Assembly: GCA_930367215.1 (NCBI GenBank)
Contig: OV884056.1
Coordinates: 278,052,067-278,116,066, forward strand
From: Pollenia angustigena
Lineage: Eukaryota; Arthropoda; Insecta; Diptera; Polleniidae
Length of the DNA stretch: 64,000 bases
Direction of reading: 5' to 3'
This document shows, one piece after another, positions 46,088-59,194 of this stretch (positions are counted from its first letter, which is position 1; each line of letters begins with the position of its first letter). The notes below the pieces were generated by a model. The model worked only from the letters and a program-made list of their open reading frames with translations, made no database searches and was not told where the DNA came from. Made by a program: the position numbers and the translations under genes.

Positions 46088-46139
<52 letters not shown>
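46088..46139. repeat. (TA)n microsatellite
   Basis: About 23-24 TA units after an A-run. Confidence 0.95.
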
Positions 46140-46140
<1 letters not shown>

Positions 46141-46349
46141 TTAACTGGCAAAGCGCAGCAAAAAACATATGTATGTTTGTTCATATAACATGGTTTAAAA
46201 AAAAAGTATAAAATGTGGTTATTAAAAAGAAACAAATATGCAATAAATAATTATTTGATTGAAAATATGCAATTAAGTAAAAAATATGGACGCAAACGCA
46301 AAATGAGCTACGGCTAAGTTAAAAGGTTCAACAAAACAACGGCATCATA

Positions 46350-46481
46350 AGACCTAGGGTATTCATTTAATCGAGCTTTTTCTTTAATCGGTTAATCACC
46401 AGATTAATTAATCGAGGTTTTGGTTTAAACGGTTAATCGATTAATACATTTTTTTTAATCAATTAAGTAATTTGAATAAAT
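46350..46481. repeat. hAT-MITE-like end fragment
   Basis: ctagggtattcatttaatcg and repeated TTAATCG(A/G)TTAA words; truncated by the following mini-me-like element. Compare 54690-54850. Confidence 0.4.
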
Positions 46482-47426
46482 AACATGTTAGAGTGCTATA
46501 TTCGGCTGTGCCGAATCTTTGATACCCTCCATCGACACTTCGAATGTTTAAGGAGTAATATCTGTATGATGTTATTATTATCTTAAACTGTGACGATTTG
46601 TTATTAATTATGGTTTTAGGCGACTAAACTGTTTTCCGGTAGTAGGGTTTATATGGGGCCTAGGGTAAATTATGGACCGATCATCACGAAATTTCACAGT
46701 AACATTAATAGTCCTATAAAACTGTGACGAGCCAAAATTTGTTATGATTGCATTATTTTTTACGGTTTTAGGCGTACTAAACTGTTTTCCGGTAGTAGGG
46801 TTTATATGGGGCCTAAGGTAAATTATAGACCGATCGTCACGAAATTTCACAGTGTTATTTTTAGTCCCAAAAAACTGTGAAGTGTCAAATTTTGTTACGC
46901 TAGCGCTATTTTTTACGGTTTTAGGCGTACTAAACTGTTTTCCGGGAGTAGTGTTTATATGGGGCTAAGGGTAAAATATGTTCAGATCTTCACGAAATTT
47001 TACAGCGTGATTTCCAGTCAAATAAAACAAATTTTTCTAAAATCTTATCTGATTCCGTGCCTTGTTCCAGCATTTATGTTATTTTTTGTAACAAAATTAT
47101 AAATTATTTTAGGTGCTGGTTCCACATTTTTATTCATAGCTCTGGTCCTACTGAACCAATTTTGCTGGATTTCAATCCCAAACTGCTTAGGATAAATACA
47201 AGTTTGTTCAATTCTTTTGAGTTGTTCGAAAGTGAGCGTGTTTTCAACAGACGGACAGACTGACGGACGGACAGACAGACGGACATGGCTAAAACGACTT
47301 AGAATTATTCAATGACCCAGAATATATATACTTTATGGGGTCTGAGATGAATAATAAAAAAGTTTCACACGGAATGGCAAACTTATTATACCCTCTTCAC
47401 AACTAATTGTGGTGGAGGGTATAAAA
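46482..47426 (-). mobile_element. mini-me-like element
   Basis: Highly similar to 28093-29140: 3' hairpin end at 46482-46525, three ~153-bp units (aaactgttttccgg at 46626, 46779, 46932), GTCY tract at 47255-47285, core at 47310-47345 and 5' TTATACCCTCCACCACAATT at the right. Confidence 0.82.
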
Positions 47427-47644
47427 ATGAAAACTTATTTATTACTTAATAAACTCCATATTAGTAAATTAAAAACAATAACATAACAAACAATTCTTAA
47501 GCTAAAACGAGCAAACAAAAAAATAATTCAAAACTTTGTAAAACATATTTTTTAATTAATACATATTATGTTTTTATTAAAACATAAACTGTGAGATCAT
47601 TTTATAAGTAGTTTCAATAGTTTAAGGAGAACTTATAAAATAAT

Positions 47645-47945
47645 CAATAACATTTCTCTATGACGTGCTAAATTCCCAACTTTTATTTTTGTTAAATACA
47701 CTTAAATTTATTGTTGAGGAAATTTTGTTTCTATGCGCATTTCACTGGTTGCTTAATCAAATTATCAGGAAACCTTTTTCCATAGATTTTCGAAAAGCTA
47801 AAAATATTATACAAATAAAACTCTTAAGCGAATAAGAATTATAAATACTCAAAGTTTTACCCGCAACTAAATCAAAGCTAAAACAACACACCAACAATAA
47901 ACAGTGAGTTTATCTTTTCTTACACAATCCTTAAGAAAAATAAGC
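47645..47945 (-). repeat. dispersed family Z, inverted copy
   Basis: Inverse of about 36900-37190 with moderate divergence. Confidence 0.55.
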
Positions 47946-48149
47946 GACTCTTTTCTTTAGTTTTGATAAATGCTGGTAAAAATTCTTTCACTTAACGTAG
48001 ATGTTTTAGAATTCGATAGCAACTCACAATACATTCTGTACTTTTTTAGTCCTTTTCCTGGATTTCTCTAAACATATAAAGCCTTCAATTATGCCAATAC
48101 AGTCCTGTTTTAATTTTTAAAACTTCTAATTGTTTCTGTTGTTGTATTT

Positions 48150-48866
48150 CTATCGAGAGTTTCTTCTGTTGTCAGGTCATCATCTAACTCTTTATGATGC
48201 TTTGTGAGATAGAAATCTATTGAGTTTTGTTGCGACTGTCAAAAAAATCTAATTTAACATTACAGTTTGTATTGACACCATCGCACATGAACATGATTTT
48301 TTTTTAAATGCAACCCTGATCAAATGAAAAGTATTTATTATTGTTTAGAAAAAAAGAATAAAGTCCTATGGGACAAATGAAAAGAATTATTGTTTACTTG
48401 GCGGTCACACGATCAAGTTTTGCCTTTCAATTCCTTTCAATTTGCAATACACTCTTATTACACACTCACACTTTTTAAATTGACTTCGAGATGGCTTTCA
48501 ATTTCACCTTTCCATTTGTTTGGCAATTTAACTTTCAATTTAACAGCTGAGTACAAGTTTGTCTTTATAAATTGTGTTGTTGTTGACATCTTGGGAGTAA
48601 ATTTCTTACAAATTGAGTGCAGCCTACGTCACAGCTTTTAATTTATGTAAATTTTGACAATCAGTATATGTTAAAGACTATCAAGAACAACTTGATCGTG
48701 TGGCTGCAAGGTAAGAAAAAAAGAATTAAGTCCTATGGGATGTCAAATGGTTTTTCATAATACTTGTCATTTTTTTCATAACACATTGCTTTCACACTAT
48801 CACACTTTTACAAATTACTTGAGTTTTGTCATGTATTAACACAAAGTATAATAGTGTAAAGTAGCC
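48150..48866 (-). mobile_element. MITE of the 53367 family, interrupted
   Basis: On the minus strand GGCTACTTTACACTATTATA, gtgatagtgtgaaagcaatg.. and gttaaattagattttt..gacagtcgc follow the same order as 53367-53700. A second MITE lies in the middle. The far end is not clear. Confidence 0.65.
48400..48710. mobile_element. nested MITE with CACACGATCAAGTT ends
   Basis: CTTGGCGGTCACACGATCAA and TTGATCGTGTGGCTGCAAG are inverted. The ~28-bp host text agaatwaagtcctatggga appears on both sides (48353, 48721), more than a normal target duplication. Confidence 0.7.
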
Positions 48867-48916
48867 TTAAATAATATTCGGCACGTTGAACTTTTACATA
48901 AATTTTAGTCTTATAA

Positions 48917-49128
48917 CAAGCGTTTAAAAAACTGCAGTCAAAGTAGAAAAACGGCCATTTCTTCCACATCTTCATTTCTCATTGGCCAAAAAAAATTGTT
49001 TCTTTTACTTCTGATTCATTAAATGTAAACAGTCGCTGCCGAAACAACGCAAAAAGCGAAAAGTTGTACACGCATTTTCGTTTCTAGATCGATGGTTTTT
49101 GGTTTCGACTGCCGGTTTTTAAATCCTG
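48917..49128. mobile_element. hAT-type MITE (31215 family)
   Basis: Ends CAAGCGTTTAAAAAACTGC and GCCGGTTTTTAAATCCTG; the flanks carry CTTATAAC and CTTATAGC, an 8-bp duplication with one change. 212 bp; interior close to 62913. Confidence 0.8.
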
Positions 49129-50729
49129 CTTATAGCATAATTTTGTTCTGGCGGGTCTATGGTTGCTTACTGTAGTGAACGGTATCAAATGACGGGAGTG
49201 GACGACTTTGCTTTCTTCCTTGTTTTTTCCACGAAATAACAACGAAAAATTGAAATTCCCATACTGATATTCTGCAAAATTATTTCGTAAAATACCAAAT
49301 TGTTTTTACTTCATAACTTTAGTAATTCAAAATTGGGAAATGTTTTTAATTTTATGTTATTGATTTTCCAGCCAGTGCATCAATATGCATTTTAAATTGC
49401 GCAAAGTATTGGTTATGAAATATATTTTATAAGTTTTTGTTCCCTTTGCAATCAAAACAAGAACAACTAAAAAAATAAATGTAAAATATACCACCAAATT
49501 ACAAAACACTTACACACATAGAGAACAGCTTTTGCTTTTCATGATGTAATTTTATGGTGAAAAAGTTTTGTTGATAGCCAAACTTAGTCTGGCACTAGAG
49601 CAGCTAGCAAGTTTGTCAAGGATATTGGCTGGTCGTGGTTGGTAGCTGGTTTGCTCTTGTCTGGTTTGGTACTTTAATGTTGTGATATGAGTAAAAGGTG
49701 AAATTTTGATGAGAAAGAAAATTAATTTTACACCAAATGACCAATTGTATTTACCTCTTAGAATAATTGAATTCAATTTGTTTATAATTTGTTTTTCTAT
49801 TTTGTGAGAACACAGGGAAAACCAGAATTTTGCTTAAATTAAATCTTCTTTGGCGTAAATGTTCAATGTTGTGTTGACCTTTGAAAGTTGCTTGCAGTAA
49901 AATTGTACAGTTTGTTTTTTGTTTAGCATGATTTATTGATTTATAAAGTTAAATTGAAAAAAAACCCCTAAACTATTTTTGGTTCGACTTAGTAGAAGGA
50001 AGAAACAATAACGAATAAGAAAATAGAGAAAAAGATTTTTGATACTTAATATAAAATAAATTATTTTAATGATGTGTATTATGTTAGTCTTAACTGGTTC
50101 GGTTGTGATTTTTATCATTTTACTAAGCATTTTAACTGATTAGTTAAGAACATTTATTCCCGAAATAACATCAACAAACTTTCAAATTAATTTGCTATAC
50201 TTTTTTTATATACTTCATTTAAATTACCGTGTTAAGTTTGCAGTACTTTCATCATTTGATTAATATTTCAAAACTATGTTAAATTTTCTTCAGCTTGAAT
50301 ATTATCGAGTTATCTGAAAAGAGGTTAAAATGAATGAAAAATGTAACCTTTCAAATTGATGTTCGTTTAAAATATTTTATCTTTATTTTATAGAAAAGAA
50401 ATGAATGAATGTTCAAATCTGGATTATAAAGAAAATGTGCATAAAAATGTTTCTTACACTCTTTTACTTTTAATCGCTTCTTAACACACATTGCCAAACT
50501 AAAAAGAAAAAGTTCTTCCTGTAAATGTTAAACAAAAGCACTTAAATCTCAAATTGAAAATAAAAGTTTTTCTTAAGTGCAATATGACAAATGCAAGAAG
50601 AAAAAATTAAATTTTCACATTGTTGAATAAGATGTTAAATTGGAAATATAAAACATATACACCAGTTCTGAACCTTTAATAAAAATTCATAAATATCTAA
50701 AAAAAAAGTTTATTCTTAATATGCTAAAA
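49129..50729. other. unassigned AT-rich DNA
   Basis: No coding or repeat features recognised. Confidence 0.5.
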
Positions 50730-53165
50730 AACGGTAATTTTTATAAAAATTTCAATAAACAGCAAATTTTTTATAAAAAATGGCACGCTTTCATTAAGTT
50801 GGCTATAAAGCGCTTGAAACTTTATAGATTGCAAATTAGAAACAAACAAAACATTTTATAATACTTGCGACAAAAAAAATATTCACATATTTGCTGGGAA
50901 TTGCAAATCTAGTTAAAATTTTCTATAAATATCCAATTTTGGTAAAATTTCCTATAAAAATCTAATTATAGTAAAATTTCCTATAAAATCCAATTTTGGT
51001 AAAATTTCCTATAAAAATCCAATTTTAGCTTAATTTGACTATAAAAGCCGAATTTTGGTCAAATTCATATATGCTATTTATAGGATAAATTTTGGTAAAA
51101 TTTCCTATAAACAGCAAATTTTGGTAAAATTTCATATGGTCAAATTTCCTATAATAGCAAATGTTCAATGTGCAATTGTTCAAATTTCCTATAAATAGCA
51201 AATTTGTTCAAATTTCTTATAAATAGCAAGTTTGGTCATATTTTTTATAAATAGCAATATTTGTTCAAATATCCCTTAAATAGCAAATATTAGTTAAATA
51301 TTCTATAAACAAACTTTGGTCAAATTATAAAATAAAAATTTCCTATAAAATGCCAATTTTGAAAAAATTTCCTATAAGAAGCAAATATGTACAATTTTTC
51401 CTAAAAACAAGTACATTTTGACAAAATTCCCTATAAAAAAATTTTTTTTTATAATTTTCTATAAAATGTAAATTTCACAAAATTCCCTATAAACAGTAAA
51501 TTTTTACAAAATTCCCTATAAATAATAAATTTTGACCAAATTTCCTATAAATATTTAATTTAGACCAAATTTCCTATAAATAGTTAATTTTGAACAAATT
51601 TCCTATAACTAGTAAATTTTGACCAATGTCCTATAAATAGTAAATTTTGACCAAATTTCCTATAAAAAGTAAATTTTGAACAAATTTTGAACAAATTTCC
51701 TATAAATAGTAAATTTTGACCAAATGTCCTATAAATAGTAAATTTTGACCAATGTCCTATAAATATTTAATTTTGACCAAATTTTCCATAAATAGTAAAT
51801 TTTGACCAATGTCCTATAAATAGTAAATTTTGACCAAATTTCCTATAAAAAGTAAATTTTGAACAAATTTCTTAAAAATAGTAAATTTTGACCAATGTCC
51901 TATTAATAGTAAATTTTGACCAAATGTGCTATAAATAGTAAATTTTGACCAATGTCCTATAAATATTTAATTTTGACAAAATTTTCCATAAATAGTAAAT
52001 TTTGACCAATGTCCTATTAATATTTAATTCTGACCAAATTTCCAATAAATAGTAAATTTTGACCAATGTCCTATAAATAGTAAATTTGAACAAATTTCCT
52101 ATAAATATTAAATTTTGACCAATGTCCTATAAATAGTAATATTGACCAAATTTCCTATAAGTAGTAAATTTTGACAAAATTTCCTATAAATAGTAAATTT
52201 TGACCAAATTTCCTACATATAATAAATTTTGACCAAATTATCTATAAGAAGTAAATCTTACCAAAATTTCCTTATAATGTAAATTTTTACAACATTTCCT
52301 ATAAAAAGAAAATTTTTCAATAAAAATTTCAATTTTTACAAAATTGCCTAAAAAAAGAAATTTTTTCAAAATTTTCAATAAAAAGTTAATTTTTACAAAA
52401 TTTCCTATAAAAAGTAAATTTTAACAAAATTTCCTAAAAAAAAATTACTTTTTACAAAATTTCCTATAAAAAGAAATTTTTTAAAAATTTTCAATAAAAA
52501 GTTAATTTTTACAAAATTTCCTATAAAATGTAAATTTTAACAAAATTTCCTAAAAAAATTACTTTTTACAAAATTTCCTATAAAAAATAAATTTCTACAA
52601 AATTTCATATAAAAAAATAAATCTTACAAAGTTTCTTTTAAAAAGTAAATTTTTTACAAAATTTCGTATAAAAAGTAAATTTTTACAAAATTTCCTATAA
52701 AAAGTAAATGTTTACAAAATTTTCTATAAAAAGTAAATTTTTACAAAATTTTCTATAAAAAGTAAATTTTTACAAAATTTCCTATAAAAAGTAAATTTTT
52801 ACAAAATTTCGTATAACAAGTAAATTTTTACAAAATTTCCTATAAAAAGAAATAATTGGACGAAATTTCCTATAAAAGTTAATTTTAACAAAATTTCCTA
52901 GGAAAAGTAAATTTTTACAAAATTTCCTATAAAAATAAATTTTTACAAAGTTTTCTATAAAAAGTAAATTTTTACAAAATTTCCTATAATAGTTAATTAT
53001 GATAAAGTTAATTGTCGGAATAGAATTATGACAAAATTTTCTACAAATAGAATTTTTTTAACAAAATTTCTTTTTTAAAGCAAAATTTTTTATATATAAA
53101 AAAGTTTTGCCAAATATTTTATAAATTGCTAATTTTTATCAATATTTTCTATAATTAAAAAATCA
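50730..53165. repeat. minisatellite, ~28-bp units, ~2.3 kb
   Basis: About 80 imperfect copies of a unit built on cctataaatagtaaatttt plus gaccaaattt. The variant changes along the array: ..ttttggtaaaatttcctat (50.9-51.1 kb), ttttgaccaa(att/tg)t (51.5-52.2 kb) and tttttacaaaatttcctat (52.3-53.0 kb). In the middle, gtcctataaa and tttcctataaa units alternate, suggesting a dimeric higher-order unit. Each unit contains TATAAA. Confidence 0.93.
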
Positions 53166-53366
53166 TATTTCAAAATATTTAAAATATGTATAATTGGAAA
53201 TGGTGTAAATAAAGCTCATACATCCTTAAATATGTATATAAATTAAAGTTAAGTGAAATGGAAATACAAATAATAAAACAACTACAATAAACTATTAAAT
53301 AAATATATTTACATATCGCTGGCTCAATATGGTTTTATGGAATTTTTTTTTTTAATTTTTAGCAAC

Positions 53367-53700
53367 GGCTACTTTACACTATTATACTTTGTATTTATAC
53401 ATGTCAAAAACTCAAGTAAAAGGTAAAAGTGTGATAGTGTGAATGCAATGTGTTATGATAAAAACAAGTTATAATACGAAAAAAAATTTGACATCACAAA
53501 CGACTTTGTCGTGTTTTGAAATATTGCTTGACAATAATACTTTGCATATGATCAGATTGCATTGTATATCATGTTTGATAGTGTGAATACACACTGTTAT
53601 GTTAAATTAGATTTTTGACAGTCGCATCAAAACTCATTAGATTTTTATCTTACACAGTATTACGGAATACGTAAGACTTGTCTGATAGTGTAAACTAGCC
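53367..53700. mobile_element. MITE, complete copy
   Basis: GGCTACTTTACACTATTA and TGATAGTGTAAACTAGCC are inverted; GTGATAGTGTGAAT-like motifs recur inside. 334 bp. A second copy is at 48150-48866. Confidence 0.75.
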
Positions 53701-54689
53701 TTAAGTAATATTTTGGTGTTGTATGGGACAGTTAACAACTTTAGGTGTTGATTCAGCGATGCTAACAAGTTCTTGGCCATCTTGTTTAACTAAATTTTAC
53801 TACGTGATTTTATTGGAAACAGTAAAATGAAAATAATCAATTTGTTAAATATTTTTCCGATTTCACATACAACCTTGTTATATTCATCCAGCGATATGTA
53901 AATATATTGTATATTATAAAATAGTAAAAACTAAACTAAAATTAAAGCTGCTAAAGACAAAAATAGCAACAACAAACTACAACTTACAACTATTTAAGTG
54001 GATAAAAACTTAAATACAATAGCAAAAATGGCAATAAGGACCAAAACACAAAATCTGTTGTTACTCAACAGCATCCACAAGAAAATGCAACACAACTGAG
54101 CCAGGACCATCACAAACACAACAATAAAAACTCAACCAAGTACAAGGAAAAAATTATATACATAAACAGTGAGTAAGAGTAACATCCTTATCAAGGACAA
54201 TCTAAAAACAAAAGCATCAAGAAGTAAACGAGTTTTTTTTATTTCTGTTTTTTTTGTGTTGGCAACATGGATAACAAGGATATGCAACCATTTATATAAA
54301 AGCCACTCACACTAACGTACCAAAAAGGATGCAAAATTTGATTCAAACAACAAGCAGCTGTGTATAAAAACTGTCAACCCTAATGATACTTTTATATGGC
54401 ATCCATGTTTGTGTTTTTTGTTTGTTGGTATTAGTGTTTCTGTTTGAGTGTATAGGACAGCTTGTGTAAAATATAAATGATAAAATGTATACACTGATTT
54501 GTGTGACGGTGGTTTTGGGGGGATTTGTTTATGGAAAATTATTAGTAAAATAGTTTAAGGCAACAAGGACGAAAATATTTTTAGACTTAATTTTAAAACA
54601 CTTCCAGAGAATTTTTATAAATAAAAAAAAACTAATGTATGAAAGTGAATTTTCCAGCGTAATTGAAAAACAAAAGTGAATGGTTAATA
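53701..54689. other. unassigned DNA, A-rich
   Basis: CAACAACAA/ACAACAA-rich stretch at 53940-54160; no gene or element recognised. Confidence 0.5.
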
Positions 54690-54850
54690 CTAGAGTATCC
54701 AATTATTTGACTTTTGGTTTTGTTCGAGTAAGGAATTAATCGATTTTTGAATTTAAAAATTGCTCGATTAATCGAATAGAGGTTTAAAATTGTTCGAGTT
54801 ACTCGAATAACTCGAATAATTCAAGTAATTAAATCCAATGGGAAAAAACA
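54690..54850. repeat. hAT-MITE-like fragment
   Basis: ctagagtatccaatta start and repeated TCGATTAATCGA / GTTACTCGAATAACTCGA words, like 46350-46480. Confidence 0.4.
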
Positions 54851-54934
54851 TACTTATATCTCTATTTGAATTGTTTAAAGCATTTAAATAAAATAAAAAA
54901 ATTTAAAAATCAAAAACCCGACTGCAAAAATACA

Positions 54935-55166
54935 GGGGTCTAATCACCGCATTCGATACTATCGTACCGAATAAACTATCGAATGTTTTTGCATACGATA
55001 GACACTGACATATTGAATGAAAACTCGATAAATGTAATGTTGAGTTACTCGATATCGAATGCTATTATTTCAAATTCAATCATTTCATTCGATATCGAGT
55101 TTTATAATACCAAAATAAATAATTTCGATCAATTTTGCTCGATATCGTATACCGTGATTAGACCCC
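54935..55166. mobile_element. MITE with GGGGTCTAATCAC ends
   Basis: GGGGTCTAATCACCG and CGTGATTAGACCCC are inverted; TCGATATCGA-like words fill the centre. No clear duplication. 232 bp. Confidence 0.75.
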
Positions 55167-55710
55167 AGTTTTAATTCAATAAAAAGATTGAAAGAAGATT
55201 AAGGAAAGTAAAATTAATACAAATTTTAAGCAAAGTAAACACTTCTTCGGTTTAACAAACTATAAAATAATTTGAAAAATCTAAAATTTTTTTAAGAAAG
55301 TTCCTGCTTTGAACTTTCAAATAAACCCACGAATAAAAATGGAGCGAGAAAAAAATTTAACACAAAAAATATATTAAAAACGCAAAATGCTATTATTATT
55401 ATTATTAAGTATTTTAGTTTTGGTTGATTTTTTCATTTTTTAGTTATTTTCCTCTTAACATTTTTATTTTTAACATATTTTAATGCCAATGTTTTCCAAG
55501 CCATTTTGTAAACAACAAACATTAAAGTCGAACCTTACATTATTTGGTACATCCGACGGTAGTCTTTTTGCCGCCGTCGTTGGACATTTTTTAATATTAG
55601 TAAATTTTGGTCGCCGTCACCGATACGTGTGATCGGCGTTCTCAAAGTCAAATCGGCTCCGAGTGGAATATTATAAAGTTTGTAATGTAACGGCGTAATT
55701 TATTTTGATA
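55167..55710. other. unassigned DNA
   Basis: A small GC-richer patch with gccgccgtcg and gtcgccgtcaccg lies at 55555-55650; function unknown. Confidence 0.4.
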
Positions 55711-55850
55711 GTGCTGGTTCACACTCTTCAAGTTTTATTAGTCAAGTCTTGAACTTTAAGGAGAAAGGAAAAGAGAATGCCATTTCTTTTCCTCTTTCTT
55801 CTAAAAACTCAAGACTTGACGGCCAAGACTTGAAGAGTTTGAACCAGCAC
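55711..55850. mobile_element. 140-bp MITE with ATA duplication
   Basis: GTGCTGGTTCACACTCTTCA and TGAAGAGTTTGAACCAGCAC inverted, ATA on each side; internal aagtcttgaac/ctcaagactt. Relative of 45413. Confidence 0.82.
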
Positions 55851-55854
55851 ATAG

Positions 55855-57498
55855 TTTTCGATATGAGTTAGCGACACACTTTTTGTCACTTTTCGAGAAA
55901 CGATGGAATTCTTACCAAAGCTGCAGAACATGTGTACTGTTTGTAAATATTGAGTTGACAAATTAGAACACAGAAAAAATTTAAAATTTTCTCTAATCAC
56001 CAATTTTATACCAAATTCATAGAATCAAGCAACCCATTTGTTGATTTTGCACCTATTACCAAAATGATTATATTGATTACCAAAAATTATAAAAATTTTA
56101 TATTTTGAAGATTTTTTTCTATAAATGATATTTTTAATTTTAATTAAAAAAATTATCAAAAAACTTTGCCGTTTCAAACAATGTGTTGATTGATTTCGAC
56201 AATTTCCAACAACAATTACACAAGTTAAAGTTTTTTTATTTTAAATGAAATAATTTTTTGTTATTTGATTATTATTTTAATTCAAAATTAATTTCAAAAC
56301 AGCTAAAATGTTAATTAAATCAAAATTATATTTTTAATATTCGTTCAACAAAGAAAAATAATTGATTCAATTATTACATTAATTAAGTTTAAATACTTTT
56401 TAAATAATTTTTTTAATTGATAAAAAATTAATAATAATTTTTTCTGTGAATAAATAACTTCGATAAAGCAAACAAAATATTAACACCAAATGCTGTGAAA
56501 ATCAAATAAAAAATTATATGACTGAAAATATAAGAAAAAGCTAAAAGTAATGTCACGAAATATTTAATAATATTTATGAGAAATTCATTCCTCACAAAAA
56601 AATAGTTAAGGAAAAAGCACATTTGATTCGTATTAATTATTTAAATATGGATTTTATTAAGGAATTATATTTTTCTGTATAGGCTAAAGCTAAAGAAAAT
56701 TCTATGTTTTATTAGTCACTTAATCGCATGTTTCAAATGTGCATGGGAGTATAAAATACATATTGTTAACAAACAAAAAATTTTAATAATCCTAAATTTC
56801 TAAGAAATTAAAATAAAGCACACGTGCACGTAAATATTTACCGACACACACTTGAAAGTTATTTTTAGATTAAAATTTAATTTCCCGAGGAATAATATTG
56901 ATTTCATATCTTTTGAGTGTCCTTGTTCACTAAATTATATTCCAGTCGTTATTTTTAAATTTTTAGTTAAAGACCAACATTTTAACCATTTTATTGATTT
57001 ATTAACAAACTGAAAATTATTCTGTTAATGAAAAAAAGCTCACAAATTTTGTCCAAAACTCATTAGAATTAATTAATTCAACAGCTTTGGGATATACGTT
57101 TACTACTTTAATAGTTTAATTTCTATACACTATAGATTATAAAGGACACTTTGACATGAGTACAAGAACCAAGTAGACAGTGGTATGTTGTTGATAAAAA
57201 CAAAAACAAAAACGCAAACACAAACCACACTCTGCCAACCCAGAACCAAGTCAGTGGTTAAAGGAGTAACAACGAGTCGTTGCACAATAGAACAAGCCAA
57301 GTAGAAAATAAGGAATCAATGGACTCTTAAGGACATTAAATGTTAGGAACACATTTTATACAAGATAAATGAACATTTTTGAAAAATGAAACATTAAAAC
57401 AAAGAAACCTTAAAAGAAAAACTTAAAGAAAAATCAATAAAGAACAATAGTTTTTAGGTTTATTATGTTGAAAAATTAAAATGTAATAGAAATAAATA
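55855..57498. other. unassigned AT-rich DNA
   Basis: No element or gene recognised. Confidence 0.5.
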
Positions 57499-57883
57499 CA
57501 CTCAAAATATTATGTAGTTAAATTCAAACGAAAATTCATTTGAAACAAATTAAAATTCATTTAAAAAACGGATCATTTACATTTCATTTAAAACAAATGA
57601 TTTTTTCAGTAATTTCTAAGTTTTTTATTTATTGAACATCATATTCGTTAAAATTGAATAGTTTTTACTTTTAAAAAATATATTTTAACCGATAAAAATC
57701 AAACAAATTAACAAAAAAAAAATACGGAAAACATTATTTTTTGGTAGTTTGTTTTTTTAATAACAAACATAAATGTTGAAAAATAAATTTATTCGTAAAA
57801 TAACTATATTTTTATTCAATTTTAACAGTACCGAAAACGAATTTAATAACCTACAATCAGTTACTGTAATAATTTTATGAGTG
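57499..57883. mobile_element. MITE, TA target site (copy 2 of near-identical pair)
   Basis: 385 bp, essentially the same sequence and orientation as 1292-1675, flanked by TA; followed a few bases later by a GA-rich microsatellite. Confidence 0.8.
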
Positions 57884-57887
57884 TACA

Positions 57888-57930
57888 AATAAGAAAGAGA
57901 GAAGGAGAGAAGGAGAGAGAGAGAGTGAGG
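57888..57930. repeat. GA-rich microsatellite
   Basis: aagaaagagagaaggagaga followed by more GA/GGAGA units. Confidence 0.85.
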
Positions 57931-58020
57931 AATTAATATTCAACTTGTTAATATTTATAGGATAATTAAATAGTACAAAGAAAACAATGAAAGGTTAAAA
58001 GTCTAATCTGAAATCAGGGA

Positions 58021-58977
58021 CAGGGCTGTCAGATATGGCGATTTCTCGCCAAACGTGGAGATTTTAAAACGTGTTTGGCGGTGTGGTTTTCCATTTGGCG
58101 ACTGGCGACTTTTTTTTTTGAGATTTTTGATATAAACTAGCGATGTACTAGGCTTTTTTCCAATTATATTATTTAAGCGTTTTTTTTTACAGTTTGTCAT
58201 TTTTTTATATCACTACAAATTTAAAAACAAATCTGGTTTAGTTATCATTTTAATTGCCATTCTCTCAATGTATCGACAAACTATCTGTTATTTATTTCAA
58301 CACATTTATTAGATTTATCACACCGATAAATTGTCCATTAACGATTTTGGGTTTCTCAATATACCGACAAAAAACTTTATTTTCTGTTAACAACAACTCT
58401 CAAAATACATGTAAAAGTTGGGAATCAACTGATTGAATTTATCTGTACGGCAAATATGTAAAAGGAAAATAAATAATTGGCAGATGTGTGCGGTTAGCTT
58501 TGCACCAGAATAGAAGCAAATGAGACATTGAGAAACCTAAATTTCTATATTGTGCAGTTTTTCGTAAAGAAAAAAGATAATCATGTAATGAAAAAACGGC
58601 CATAAGTGAATTTTATATTCAGTTCCGTTTTAAATCTTATAGTTTGTGTGCAGGTTAAAACACCAGTAATGAAATCGATGAAGCTGAAGTGTATGATCTT
58701 ATAGACTTGTGTACTTAATTTTAGCTTTTTTTAACTGAATATATGATCTCCATGTTATGTTATTTAAAAAAAAAATAACAGAAACTAAACAAAATTTACT
58801 TTCGACGACTTTTTTGTATTTTTTCTCAGTTTTTGGCCATTTTTGTCTATATTTTACTTGCTTTTTTATGCAAAATTTAATTTAAAAAAAAAAATCGCGA
58901 AAACTGGACAAAACTTACGTTTGGCGATTTTCTGTTGATTTCTAACATCCGGCTTGGCAAAAAATCTGACAACCCTG
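58021..58977. mobile_element. hAT-type non-autonomous element with perfect 8-bp TSD
   Basis: CAGGGCTGTCAGAT and ATCTGACAACCCTG ends, ATCAGGGA at 58013-58020 and 58978-58985. TTTGGCGA(TT/C) and acttttttgtat words repeat under both ends. 957 bp, no transposase. Confidence 0.93.
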
Positions 58978-58994
58978 ATCAGGGACTGTAGGAA

Positions 58995-59194
58995 TTTCTG
59001 GTAGTCGTGATCGAGTACTTTCTCGATTCGAATGCAATTTTATTTCACTCGATACTGAACGAATCGAAATTATTTTTCCAGTATTGTGAAACTCCAATTA
59101 ATGCTTTATAACACTAGAAAAAAAAAATCCGATTCGTTCAGTAGATATTAAATTGCTTTCGAGTCGAGAAAGTACACGATGACGACTGCCAGAA
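58995..59194. mobile_element. 200-bp MITE with ~75-bp inverted arms
   Basis: TTCTGGTAGTCGTGATCGAG..ACTTTCTCGA and TCGAGAAAGTACACGATGAC..TGCCAGAA pair almost throughout, including actgaacgaatcg/cgattcgttcagt. It lies 10 bp from the TSD of the preceding hAT element. Confidence 0.82.

Noticed and set aside
50730..53165. Regular short repeats with spacing, superficially CRISPR-like
   Set aside because: Units are contiguous and diverged, with no unique spacers; the context is eukaryotic repeat DNA.
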